A stretch of DNA of 64,000 bases from Saprospiraceae bacterium. GTDB taxonomy: Bacteria; Bacteroidota; Bacteroidia; Chitinophagales; Saprospiraceae. The stretch covers positions 1 through 64,000 of the forward strand of contig JADJYH010000019.1 of the NCBI GenBank assembly GCA_016719855.1, written 5' to 3'. The notes beneath the pieces were generated by a model, which worked only from the letters and a program-made list of their open reading frames with translations, did not search any database and was not told the DNA's origin. A program made the translations under genes and the position numbers. Below, piece after piece: positions 46,601 through 55,731 of this stretch. The first letter of the stretch is position 1; each line of letters starts with the position of its first letter.

Positions 46601-49541
46601 TTTGCGTTGCGATTTGTCCAGTCGTAACGATTGCGGTGTAGCTTGCTGCACCTGCCACAGGGGGCCAGGTAAAGGTCACGCTCGAAGTGGTCGGGTTACA
46701 GGATACTTGTGGCTGTGGCAGCGGAGTATCCACCTGCACGGAGGCAGTGGCGGGCGCCGAGGTGCAGCCGCTCAGGTTTGCCACCGAAACGGAAACCGTG
46801 TGCGGGCCAGCCGTTGACCAGACCACGTCTTGCGGCCCTGCGCCAGTTCCTGGCGTTGCCGTTCCGCCATTAAAATTCCAAGTATAGGTCAGTCCTGCGC
46901 CCGTCGAGCCAGTGAAGGTGATGGTTGCCGCATCGCCTTCGCAAACTGGCGTTTGCGCCGTTAGGCTTGCCGTTGGCGTTTGGAAAACGTTGATTGTCAA
47001 AGTGTTGGAGAAAATGCAGTTGCCTTCGGCGTATGTCGCTGTGATGGTATTTGCGCCGATGGAAGCCTGGCTTGGGTCGAAAGTGCCAGCCGACGCATCC
47101 ACGATGCCAGTGCCTGACCAGGTCAGTGTGCCACTACCGTTGCCGCCCGTTACCGTCGCTTGCAGGTCGAACGGGGCAGTCGCAGCATCCAGGCAAATAT
47201 TGCTTACCGGCGAGGGTGTCACTGTCACCGTCGGGCAGGCAATTGCGGTGCAGGTTTGTTGCGCCGAGCTGTTGCCGCAGGTGTTCGTGCCGATGGCCTC
47301 CACTTGAACGGTCACGGATTGGCCGGGCGTCAGGCCCGTCACGAGGTACGAGGTAGCCGATTGCTGCGTTCCCGGTACGCTGGAAGTCACGTTGTAGCCG
47401 TTGTTGCCGGGCACGTTGTTCCAGGTGAATTGCACGGTGGAAGTGGTGGTCGTGCAGGAAATGACCGGTTGCGCCAGCGGATTTTCCACTGTGATAGTTT
47501 GGATGAAAACGGGCGACGTGCAGCCGTTTTCAGTCACCGTCAGCGTGATGGCCTTTTGCCCAGCAAACGGATAAGTTACCGTGTGCGGCCCAGGGCCAGT
47601 GCCGGGCGTGGCAGTTCCGCCATCAAAAAACCAATTGTAAGTAGCGCCTGCGCTGCCCGTGCCTGTGTAGGTGACAATGACTGCATCGCTGAGGCAGCTC
47701 GGCGAAGTGGCGGTAAAGTTTGCCGTAGGCACGGGTTTAACGGTCAAGGTCACCCCGATTTCATCGGAGCAGTTGCCCTTCGTAGCCTTGTAGTAGTAGG
47801 TCGTGGTGACAGTTGGCGATACGTTTGTGTTCGACAGTTGGTTCGCTGGTGTCGCTGGCGTACCGCTGTGGATGGTGATGATGGCCGCCGTGTTGTTGAG
47901 GTCTTGGACGGCCACGTTCACGAGGTCAAACGACTGGCCGAGGCAGATGCTCGGCGGCGTACCGTTGAACGCTAAATCGGGCGGCACCACAGCATTTGCA
48001 ACCGTCACTGAAGCGGTGGACGTGCAGGCTGGCGAGATGGTGTTGTCGCTTACTGTCACCGTGTAAGTGCCTGCCGTTGTGGCACTTATGCTCGATTGAG
48101 TGCTTGTGAATGTGTTCGGCCCCGACCAAGCGTAGGTCAAAATGCCAGGCCCCGAAGTCGCCGCTGACAGTGCTACCGAAGAAACGGTGCAAGTGAGTGC
48201 AGGCGGGTTGGCTGGGGTGATGATGGCTGTTGGCGAGAGTACGTTGAAGGTCAAATGCACCACGCTGTCGCAGCCTTGCCAGGTTTGCAAATGGATGTAC
48301 TGTTGGCTGGGCGGACAATATTGTTGCCCACCAATTGTCACGCAGTTGCCCGCACAGACCGTGGCCGTGTAGTCCACCGTATCGGGCTGGATGAAGCTCA
48401 GGGTTACCTGGATTAAGCTGTCGCAACCACGCCATGAGTTCAGTGTAACGGAGCCGGATGCGCAAACTGGCTGCCCGCCCACCGTGATACAATCGCCTTG
48501 GCAAACCGTTTGGTTGATGGCCGTTGGCGGAATGGCTGGCAAAATGGTGACAGTTACGGCATTGGACGAAAAATCGGCGCAAAATGGCGCTGTGCTGGAC
48601 TCCAGTAGGGTGTCAATGTTGGTGAAGTTCATGTCGACAATGGATGGGAGCTGGTTCCCATGTATTATCAAGTAAGATAGTCCGTACACTTGGTAGTTCC
48701 CCGGTGGCTGTGAGGTCAGGTCGAGCGTTGGGATTAGGGATAGAATTACGTTATTCTGCACCAGCACGTAGGTGTACCCATAAATGGTGGAATCAGCCCC
48801 AAATAGGGGGCCGTCCGTGCCGTAGTTGGGCGGCAAGTCGAGCAGTAGGCTGGAGTCGCCGACACAACTTACTATTGGAGTGGAGTTTAACCCACCTCCA
48901 TCTGATTCGCAGGCATAGCAGGATTGGCCGCCTGCAAAAGTGAGGCTGAAGTTTTCGAGCATCCCAACGTCCATGTTGCACACGTCGAGTACCGAGAGGG
49001 TCCAGGTACCGTTGGCGGGTTGTCCCGGCACGTTGAAGTCGTCGAGGTCGCAGTTGGGTGCCTGGATGGCCCCAGTGATGGGGCTGGTCACGCCGCCGCA
49101 GGGTACTGTCCAGTTGCCGTTGAGGCAGCAGGTGCCAACTGAGCACGGCGCAGAGTTGCAGGCATATTCTGTGTTGTTGGTCAATGGTTTCGCCGTTCCT
49201 GGCACGATGCAGATTTCAGCATTATCCTGCTGAGTGCCACAATCCCCGTAGTTGTTGCCCACGTCGGCCATGATGAGGTACTCCACCCCGCTGGGCGATG
49301 TGAGCGAAATGCTGAGGTCGCCAATCCAAGTGTGGGTGATGGTGACGCAGACCTGGGTGAGTGGACTGAACTCAAGGTCGTCGGGGCCATTCACGGTCAC
49401 GTCAAGATAGCCGTTGAACACACCATTGTCGGTAATGGGAACGGGGCAATTGCCTGAAGTTACACAGTCGCACTGGGCGAAGAGTTGGGTGAACGTCCCG
49501 AAGGAGAACAACAACGCTGCAAGGATAAATTTGCCGGTCAT
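43655..49541 (-). CDS. Giant secreted adhesin with PKD/Fn3 repeats and gliding-type C-terminal domain, one frameshift
   Basis: About 1,960 residues. The signal peptide ends in LFAQ (~residue 22). A proprotein-convertase P-like domain follows (CVTITHTWIGDLSISLTSPSG to GMLENFSLTFAGG). Next comes a set of cysteine-linked short domains, then at least four copies of a ~245-residue composite. Each composite holds a TWSGTGIV Ig-like part, a PKD part (YTWNFNGGTATPGTGAGP type) and an Fn3 part (VTFSWNTVPGATGYSV type). The frame shifts at ~44890, then runs to an Ig-like part, a SprB-like part and the type B sorting domain (VPTAFSPNDDGVNDLFKIY...FDRWGEHVYKYED). It is probably a T9SS-exported surface adhesin or mobile filament. 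Confidence 0.88.
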
Positions 49542-50004
49542 TTGTCTAGTTTTTGCGAGCTTAATCCAAGGGGGGCATGGAAATCATGCTCGTTCACGTG
49601 TGCAATGAAAAGGGAATCGGGTTAACCGATAAAAATTTTGGAAAGGAATATAGTGCGTAAAAATGGCGAACCCCAAGACTGGGAATAGGCATTCGTTTTG
49701 ACCTCAAAAACTGATTGTCAATTATTTATGCCAACAAAAAAATCGCAAAACATTGGAGCTAACAGGGAGGGGAAGGGGAATTCCATCAATGCCGAGGCAT
49801 GAATTGGAAATCAGTCAAGTCCGTTTAAGATTTTCCAAATGTTTTAAACTCAAAAAACAGTGCCAAAAGCTGCCCGTCGGGAAAGTAAAAAGTAAAAAGT
49901 TGAAAGTAAAAAGGGGAAATGCCAAAAAATGGCAGTTCAGGCATTCGTGAGAAAATTATCTCGACCTCGGAGTGGGCGTAGGTTTGTAGGGAATTTGTGA
50001 AGCC
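49542..50004. other. 463-base spacer without a gene, with repeat word AAGTAAAA
   Basis: AT-rich and with no convincing coding frame on either strand. It should hold the adhesin promoter near 49542, but no clean TAnnTTTG box is visible. At 49881-49914 the word AAAGTAA is repeated four times (one-armed). The complementary word ACTTTTT is found at 54791-54821. Confidence 0.5.
49881..49914. repeat. One-armed spacer repeat, heptad word AAAAAGT
   Basis: Four tandem near-copies of a seven-base purine-rich word, 90 bases past the end of the GT-C gene. It is the complement of the repeat at 54791-54821. Confidence 0.6.
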
Positions 50005-51480
50005 CTATTTTTTGCGGAGCAGGACGCCTACCCAACTGAACCGGGTTTCCACCTCGTACAGCGAATCGAGGACAGGCACATCGTCAGGCTGCACGTAGTA
50101 GTAGTCGTAAAACCCGTCGGTGCGCAGCGTTTTTTCGTAAACGGGCGGCTCCGTGAAGTCGTACCCAAACCGTTTTTGGTAGTAGGTGGAGGCGGGGTGG
50201 TAGAGCCAATTGACGCCCAGTTTGACTTTCGTTCCCTTCGGGATTTTGGCGTCCATGTAGGCCATCATGTTTTTGGTTTCTGCATCGTAGCCCCACTCGC
50301 TAGTGTAGCGGAGCTGCGCCACCCGCCCGAAATGCACAACGCAAAACACGCCGACCAGCACTGCCAGCGCCACCCGCCACCCGCTGCGTTTTTGGGCCAG
50401 CAAATGTTTAAAAAACAAAAAAACCACCAGCGAACAAAGCGGGATGAACATGATGGCCGTGCGGTCTACCTGGTAATTGGTGCCCAAAATCCAGTGCTGC
50501 GCAACGGCGGCCAGTGCGGCCAAAAGCGGCAGCAGCACGGCGGCTAGGTAAAATCGGGCTGACGTGTCCTTCGGTTTTTTTGAAAATTGGGCGACTGCCA
50601 GTCCGATAGCTGCCAGCAGCAGCAAGAAAAACAGCCCCCCAAATAGTTCGAGGTTGTACATCTTCAAGTAGCGACCGCCATATAAACTACAGTGTACCAG
50701 CGATTTGTAAGTGTCGTAAAATGACTCCCTCCCCCACTCGAACTCGCCCCGCTCCCGAAGGATTCGGATGGGATTGTGCAGCAGCCAGCCCAGCAACGCC
50801 ACGAAAGCCAAGCTTCCGCCAGCCGCCCATTTTGCCCTCGCTGCTTTGTTTTCGTCTTTGTCAAAAAAGCCAACAGCACCATGCCAGCGATGACCGCCAG
50901 CAGGCAAGCGAAGTAAACCAGCAGCGTGAAATTGCAAAGCACCGCCAGCGCAGCACCGCCGAGCGTTCCGAGCAATGGCCAAAGTCGCCCGCTCTCCACC
51001 CATCGGGCGAGGTAGTACAAGCTCACCATCATCATGCTCATGGCCAGCCCGTAGCCACGGGCCAGTGAGTGGAACTCCAGCAGGTAGGCATTGATGTTGA
51101 GCAGCAGGAAGCCGAACAAGGTTAGGTAGGAGGTATAAGGTATGATGTATGACGGGAGGCGTGGGGTATCCACCACCCATTTCACCAGTTTGAAAGAGAA
51201 AACAAGGTAAATGACATGCCCAAACAAGGCAGGCAACCGGATGGCCAGTTCCGAGTCACCGAACAGCCCGACCGTGATTTTCATCCCCAAAACATAGAGC
51301 CAGTGGAGGTTGGCCGTGCCCCAGCATTCGGGGTTGGTGCGGCAGGTAAAAATGTCGTAGTTCGTCCAGATGGCGAAGGAGCCGCACTCGTCGTGGGTCA
51401 GTGACAGCAGGTGGGCACGGAGGGTGGTGTAGGTAAGCAGCAACAGCGGAACAATGCACAACAGACTGATTGGCAACCAT
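50005..51480 (-). CDS. Multi-span membrane protein, GT-C (PMT-like) glycosyltransferase type, frameshifted
   Basis: About 490 residues and ten or more membrane helices. The N-terminal loop after helix 1 has SLTHDECGSFAIW, matching the acidic D-E motif of GT-C enzymes, followed by DSELAIRLPALFGHVIYLVFSFKL. The frame shifts near 50863 in a T-run (FFDKDENK) and continues through GLFFLLLLAAIGLAV and WRVALAVLVGVFCVV to a soluble tail (TRFSWVGVLLRKK). The start is unclear: an ATG at 51480 is one base out of frame with the TTG at 51476, so a further indel may lie there. It probably moves sugars from polyprenyl-phosphate donors. Confidence 0.7.
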
Positions 51481-51620
51481 TTACGATAAAATTTGATTTA
51501 AGATTGCTGAATTACTGCTTTAAGATGTCGAAGTTTGTTCGAAGCCGTTCAGGTCAATCTGAAATCTGTTAACCATGCCAGCCGAAATCTTAAATCAAAA
51601 AAAACAAAGTCAAGTGGGCA

Positions 51621-52269
51621 TCAAAGCCTTGCAATCACCGTTTTGTTGCCTTTCACTTTCTGGCCCATCGCCACTTCGATTTTGGCATCAAGGGGCAGGA
51701 ACAAGTCCAACCCGGGAGCCGAACTTGATGAAGCCGAAGTCCTTGCCTTGGAGCACTTTATCGCCCTCGCTCACGTAGTGTACGATGCGCTTGGCAACGG
51801 CACCCGCAATCTGACGAAGTAGCACCTCGTCCTCGCCGTTGTCAATCACGAGCGTGGTGCGTTCGTTTTCGCTCGACGATTTTGGGTGCCAGGCCACGAG
51901 GTATTTGCCAGGATGGTAGCGGAAGTAGTTCACCGTGCCGCTGACCGGGTTACGGTTCACGTGGACGTTGGTTGGCGACATGAAAATGGACACTTGCAGT
52001 CGCTTGTCGTCAAAGTATTCGCCCTCGTGCGCCTCTTCGATGACCACGATTTTGCCATCGGCAGGGGCATAAACGAGGTTGTCGTCGGCCACCATGATTT
52101 CACGGAGGGGGTTTCTAAAGAACTGCAAAACCAGCAGAAAAAGCACGAAAGAGACGATGCTCGATATGGTAAGATAGTCTGGCAAATACCAATAAATCAA
52201 GAAGTTAAGAACGAGAAGAATAGACGTAAACGAGATAAGAATCTTGTGACCTTCCTTGTGAATTTTCAT
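51621..52269 (-). CDS. psd: Phosphatidylserine decarboxylase family protein, one frameshift
   Basis: The ATG at 52269 starts a protein with two membrane helices (ILISFTSILLVLNFLIYWYL and SIVSFVLFLLVLQFF). Then come VYAPADGKIVVIEE, FMSPTNVHVNRNPVSGTV, the active-site histidines region YHPGKYLVAWHPKSS, and the self-cleavage site FIKFGSRV. One extra T at ~51712 ends the frame early (GLVPAP). The correct frame gives DLFLPLDAKIEVAMGQKVKG...ARL, ending at 51621. About 216 residues, normal for the short Bacteroidota form. It makes phosphatidylethanolamine. Gly-Ser at the site supplies the pyruvoyl group. Confidence 0.88.
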
Positions 52270-52345
52270 TGCTTTTTAAAAATTTTAACGCGGAACCCAA
52301 AACTTCCGCTAACAGGGCTTACGACTTGCGTGGCATTTGGGGTGG

Positions 52346-52353
52346 CAAAAGTA
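52346..52353 (-). promoter_or_regulatory. -7 promoter box TACTTTTG of psd
   Basis: TAnnTTTG match on the minus strand, 76 bases upstream of the psd ATG. It allows psd transcription separate from the upstream propeller gene. Confidence 0.45.
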
Positions 52354-52377
52354 GTGTAGATTTTCCGCTTTTTTTCT

Positions 52378-53193
52378 TCAAATTCGATGACCGGTCAAGT
52401 TGTTGTTTTCCAGCACGTACAACATGCCGTTGGTCACGTGTACTTTGCTTGCCTGGCCCAACTCAAACGGCAGTGAAAATGGCCTTTCGAGCAGTGCCGC
52501 CAAGTGGAATGACCAAAGCTGGCGGTCACGAGAATAAATCAACTGGCCGTCCATCACCTGAAACTCCGTCAGGCCGGGCAGTGGGATGGTCTTTCGGTAC
52601 TGCCCGAAAGCATCGAACACCAATACTCCCACGGCAGGGTCGCTGACGAATACCGTTTGCTCCCGCTCCACCAAAAAAACCGGGTGCAACGGTTGTCCGG
52701 TGGCGAGGCTCAGGTCGCCACTACTGGCCATAACCGTGCCGTCCGCATCAATTTTTTTTAGCAAAAAATTCGTCTCGTCGTATACCCAGAGCAGCCCATC
52801 GCTGGCCATGCCGACGGCCCTCACGCCTTGAAACCCCAGCTGGTACAAGTTTAACTGCCCATTGGCGGCCAGGGTGCGGTCGAGCATCAGCACAGTCTGG
52901 TGTTCCGGGAAAAAAAGCAGCAAGCGAAAAGGGTTGGTGGCATCGAGCAAGCTGGCCTCGCCGAGCGTCCGATTTGGGTATCGGAACTGCTCCAAGCCGT
53001 CGGGCGTGTACTTAACTACTTGATTGTCAAGTGTCAAGGTGTAGATATTGCCAAGGTTGTCGGTGGTGAAATTCTTTATTTTTTCGGGGAAAACGGGGGG
53101 GGATTGGGCGTGGACGGCAGGCATTTTTACGAAGGAAAAAAGGAGGAGAAGCAGCAGGAGCTTGTAGCTGCCAAACTTGTTTGGCTGGCTCAT
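52378..53193 (-). CDS. Exported NHL/beta-propeller-like protein
   Basis: 271 residues from the ATG at 53193, chosen because the signal peptide (KLLLLLLLFSFVKMPAVHAQ) follows. The frame is open 28 codons upstream but only through a palindrome. The mature part has repeated strand pairs of a propeller: NFTTDNLGNIYTLTLDNQVVKY, AVGMASDGLLWVYDETNFLLKKID, TVFVSDPAVGVLVFDAFGQY. No catalytic motif. Likely a periplasmic or surface protein of unknown role, transcribed after lpxH (50-base gap). Confidence 0.65.
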   Translation of the reverse strand: MSQPNKFGSYKLLLLLLLFSFVKMPAVHAQSPPVFPEKIKNFTTDNLGNIYTLTLDNQVVKYTPDGLEQFRYPNRTLGEASLLDATNPFRLLLFFPEHQTVLMLDRTLAANGQLNLYQLGFQGVRAVGMASDGLLWVYDETNFLLKKIDADGTVMASSGDLSLATGQPLHPVFLVEREQTVFVSDPAVGVLVFDAFGQYRKTIPLPGLTEFQVMDGQLIYSRDRQLWSFHLAALLERPFSLPFELGQASKVHVTNGMLYVLENNNLTGHRI

Positions 53194-53233
53194 TGGACTT
53201 TCACAGCCAGCCAAACAAGTTTGGCGGCTACAA
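53162..53233. repeat. Long hairpin enclosing the start codon of the propeller gene
   Basis: Two 29-base arms (53162-53190 and 53205-53233) pair with one mismatch; the 14-base loop (53191-53204) contains the ATG. Each arm also holds an inner palindrome, GCCAAAC/GTTTGGC. The mRNA start region would be locked in the hairpin. The element ends nine bases before the lpxH stop codon. Confidence 0.88.
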
Positions 53234-53242
53234 AGTGGCTGA

Positions 53243-54007
53243 TTATTTCCCAAAAACTTTCCCATTTTCATTTTCAAAAAAACGAAGTTGCAAATCGTGG
53301 CCGTCGAAGACGCCGTAGGAATTAAACGCCAGCCAGTCGCCTAAGTTGATGTAACGGCTCGTTCCGTTTTTAAGTGTGTAGTCAATGGGCAGGTGGCGGT
53401 GGCCAAAAACGAAAAAATCAATGTCGGGTGCTTGCTCAAGGTAACTGTTGCAGAAGCCAACGAGCCGCTCCCGCTCCTCGCCCTGGAACTTTGGGTCGGA
53501 GGGGTTGGCCTTCCGGCTGGTGCCACTGAAGGTATCCATCAGCCACAGCCCACCGTTGGGGTGCAGCCGCTCGAACAGCCACTGGCAGGTGCGGTTGGAG
53601 AACACGGACTTGATGAATTTGTACCCGTAGTCGCCCGAGCCCAGCCCGTCGCCATGACCGATGAAGAATTTTTTGCCCGAAAACTCCCGCACGATTGGCT
53701 CCCGATAGGTGGGAATGCCCAGTTCGTCCTCGAAATAGCGGAACACCCACATGTCGTGGTTGCCGGTGAAAAAATAGATGGGCAGCCCCTTTTCCCGCAA
53801 ATCAGCCAGCTTGCCAAGCAAGCGCAGATAGCCCTTCGGCACCACCTTCCGGTACTCAAACCAGGAATCGAAGACGTCGCCAACGAGGTAGAGCGCCTCG
53901 GCGTCAGGGGCAATCGTGTCCAACCAGCGCACGATTTGGCGCTCCCGCTCTCGGCTGGTCAGTCTGCCGTCGGAGCCGAGATGGAAATCAGAGGCGAAGT
54001 AAATCAT
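53243..54007 (-). CDS. lpxH: UDP-2,3-diacylglucosamine diphosphatase
   Basis: 254 residues from the ATG at 54007 (MIYFASDFHLGS); an upstream in-frame ATG is read only through a repeat. It has metallophosphoesterase motifs ASDFHLG (D, H), YLVGDVFDSW (GDxxD), FTGNHDMW (GNHD), GHGDGLGSGDYGYK and FGHRHLP (GHxH). It removes UMP from UDP-diacylglucosamine in lipid A synthesis at the inner membrane. The gene lies between haaO and the propeller gene on the same strand. Confidence 0.9.
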   Translation of the reverse strand: MIYFASDFHLGSDGRLTSRERERQIVRWLDTIAPDAEALYLVGDVFDSWFEYRKVVPKGYLRLLGKLADLREKGLPIYFFTGNHDMWVFRYFEDELGIPTYREPIVREFSGKKFFIGHGDGLGSGDYGYKFIKSVFSNRTCQWLFERLHPNGGLWLMDTFSGTSRKANPSDPKFQGEERERLVGFCNSYLEQAPDIDFFVFGHRHLPIDYTLKNGTSRYINLGDWLAFNSYGVFDGHDLQLRFFENENGKVFGK

Positions 54008-54013
54008 AAAAGT

Positions 54014-54072
54014 TATGAGGTATGAGGTATGGGGTATGGGGCACGTCATGACATACCTCATACCTCATACCT
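54014..54072. repeat. Palindromic spacer element, heptad word ATGAGGT
   Basis: The left arm is tandem ATGAGGT/ATGGGGT units from 54014; the right arm (54052-54072) is ACCTCAT units. The loop is about 10 bases. It fills the gap between the lpxH ATG and haaO and supplies the haaO stop codon: the last codons (CAG GTA TGA, stop at 54065-54067) lie inside the right arm. Confidence 0.82.
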
Positions 54073-54577
54073 GTTTCATCACCGTGCCGCAGTGTTTGCA
54101 AGTGCGGTGCTCCTCGGAGGCCATGAATTCTTGAATAGCGGCTTTGATTTGAGTACCAATGTCCTTGAGCGGAAAACCAGCTTCGTAGAGCTTGTGATTA
54201 CAGTTTTCGCAGAACCACATCAACTTGTCCACCTCGCCGGGGTTGCGGTATCGCTCGATGACGATGCCGACGGTGTTGGCGGGGCGCTGCGGGGAGTGCG
54301 GGATGCGGGGCGGAAGCAGGAACATATCGCCCTCCCGGATGTGGATGGTCTCCGGCTGGCCGTCCTCGTTGATGATTTTCACGGAAATGTCGCCCTGAAG
54401 CTGATAAAAAAGCTCCTCGCCGTCTTCCCAATGGTAGTCCTTACGGCCGTTGGGACCGCCGACCATCATCACGATATAGTCTTTGTTATCAAGGTAGATC
54501 TGCTTGTTGCCAACGGGCGGCTGGAGCAGGTGGCGGTTCTCCTCCGCCCATTTGAGTACGTTGAAAGGCTTTTGCAT
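54065..54577 (-). CDS. haaO: 3-hydroxyanthranilate 3,4-dioxygenase
   Basis: 170 residues, the bacterial length. It is a cupin with DYIVMMVGGPNGRKDYHWEDGEELFYQLQG (Fe ligands His and Glu), GDMFLLPPRIPHSPQRP (second His) and the C-terminal rubredoxin-like Cys pairs CENC and CKHC. The enzyme opens the ring of 3-hydroxyanthranilate in the kynurenine route to quinolinate/NAD. No other kynurenine gene is obvious here, though an SDR gene starts divergently 250 bases away. Confidence 0.92.
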   Translation of the reverse strand: MQKPFNVLKWAEENRHLLQPPVGNKQIYLDNKDYIVMMVGGPNGRKDYHWEDGEELFYQLQGDISVKIINEDGQPETIHIREGDMFLLPPRIPHSPQRPANTVGIVIERYRNPGEVDKLMWFCENCNHKLYEAGFPLKDIGTQIKAAIQEFMASEEHRTCKHCGTVMKQV

Positions 54578-54607
54578 GATTTCGGATTTACTTTCGTGAA
54601 CCTTCGG

Positions 54608-54656
54608 TTTCGGGATTTCGGATTTCGGATTGGGAGCCAGCCGAAATTCAAAATCC
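54608..54656. repeat. Palindromic spacer element, heptad word CGGATTT
   Basis: The left arm (54608-54634) repeats CGGATTT; the short right arm (54641-54656) gives the complement words CCGAAAT and AAATCC. It lies 30 bases upstream of the haaO ATG. Same word as 55614-55726. Confidence 0.65.
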
Positions 54657-54790
54657 TGCGTTTAATGAATTACTTTCGCCCATGATTTGAGACTTTGTTT
54701 TGCCCTGCGGGCAATTTTGCTAGGGGCAAATGAACGCATTTTTTCAACCAAAGAAAAAGGCAAAATGAGCAAGTGGAGCATCGCCCCCTA

Positions 54791-54821
54791 CTTTTTACTT
54801 TGAACTTTTTACTTTTTACTT
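54791..54821. repeat. One-armed spacer repeat, heptad word ACTTTTT
   Basis: Three to four copies of ACTTTTT, ending eight bases upstream of the SDR gene ATG (54830). Complement of the repeat at 49881-49914. Confidence 0.6.
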
Positions 54822-54829
54822 CGCCATAA

Positions 54830-55615
54830 ATGAATTTAAACCTAACTGGCAAAAACGCCCTCGTGGGCGGCAGCAGCAAGGGAATCGGGCGGGCAGTGGC
54901 CATCGAATTGGCGCTGCTTGGCGCAAACGTCACGCTTGTATCCCGCAGCCCAGAGCGGCTTTCGGAAGCACTGGCCGAACTGGACACCTCACAGGGCCAG
55001 CAGCACGACTTCCTCGTCGCCGACTTCGCCGACCCCGCCGATTTGCACAAAAAAGTACACGGCCTGGTCACTGGCAAGCCCATCCACATCCTCATCAACA
55101 ATACGGGCGGCCCTCCGGGCGGGCCTGCCTCGCAGGCGCAGGTCGGGGAGTTTTTGCAGGCGTTCAACAACCACCTCATCTGCAACCACACGCTGATGCA
55201 GCTCGTGGTGCCGGGCATGAAGGCCGAGGGCTTTGGACGCATCATCAACATCATTTCCACCTCCGTGAAGCAGCCCATCGAAGGCCTCGGCGTGTCAAAC
55301 ACCATCCGTGGCGCCGTGGCCAACTGGGCGAAGACGCTCGCCACCGAACTTGGCCCGCATGGCATCACCGTGAACAACGTGCTGCCCGGCTCCACGATGA
55401 CAGGACGGCTGGAAGAAATCGCCACCGCCAATGCCGCCAAAACTGGCGGCTCAACGGAGGCTATTTTTGAACATTGGATGAAAGAAATCCCGCTCCGGCG
55501 CATCGCCGCACCGAGCGAAGTAGCGGCGGCCGTGGCGTTTTTGGCTTCTCCGGCCGCCTCGTACATTTCCGGCATCAATTTGCCAGTGGACGGTGGGCGG
55601 ACGAAATCATTATAA
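54830..55615 (+). CDS. Short-chain dehydrogenase/reductase family protein lacking the catalytic Tyr-Lys
   Basis: 261 residues. The Rossmann start is GGSSKGIGRAVAIELALLGANVTLVSR (TGxxxGxG type) and NNTGGPPGGPA replaces NNAG. The active-site strand IINIISTSVKQPIEGL has the Ser, but the YxxxK is replaced by GVSNTIRGA. The C-terminus is YISGINLPVDGGRTKSL. Members of this subgroup keep the SNTIR segment, so it is a family trait and not a mutation. It may bind NAD(P) without classical ketoreductase chemistry. Transcribed divergently from haaO; a pathway link is possible but unproven. Confidence 0.82.
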   Translation: MNLNLTGKNALVGGSSKGIGRAVAIELALLGANVTLVSRSPERLSEALAELDTSQGQQHDFLVADFADPADLHKKVHGLVTGKPIHILINNTGGPPGGPASQAQVGEFLQAFNNHLICNHTLMQLVVPGMKAEGFGRIINIISTSVKQPIEGLGVSNTIRGAVANWAKTLATELGPHGITVNNVLPGSTMTGRLEEIATANAAKTGGSTEAIFEHWMKEIPLRRIAAPSEVAAAVAFLASPAASYISGINLPVDGGRTKSL

Positions 55616-55726
55616 TTTCGGATTTCGGATTTCGGATTTCGGATTGAGTTCCTCGGCACTACAACGACTTTGTGGTTCTTGGTAGGCCTCCAATCCGAAA
55701 TCCGCAATCCGAAATCCGCAATCTTC
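55614..55726. repeat. Palindromic spacer element, heptad word CGGATTT
   Basis: The left arm (55614-55648) has four tandem CGGATTT units and begins inside the SDR stop codon (55613-55615). The right arm (55691-55726) has ATCCGAA/ATCCGCA units. The loop is 42 bases. It ends five bases before the proposed GTG start of the DUF3137 gene. Confidence 0.85.
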
Positions 55727-55731
55727 TTGCG

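Noticed and set aside
44938..48943. Long open frames on the plus strand and in other frames across the adhesin gene
   Set aside because: They are the opposite-strand and off-frame readings of a GC-rich repetitive gene; they have no domain pattern and start at random codons, while the minus frame shows clear PKD and Fn3 repeats.
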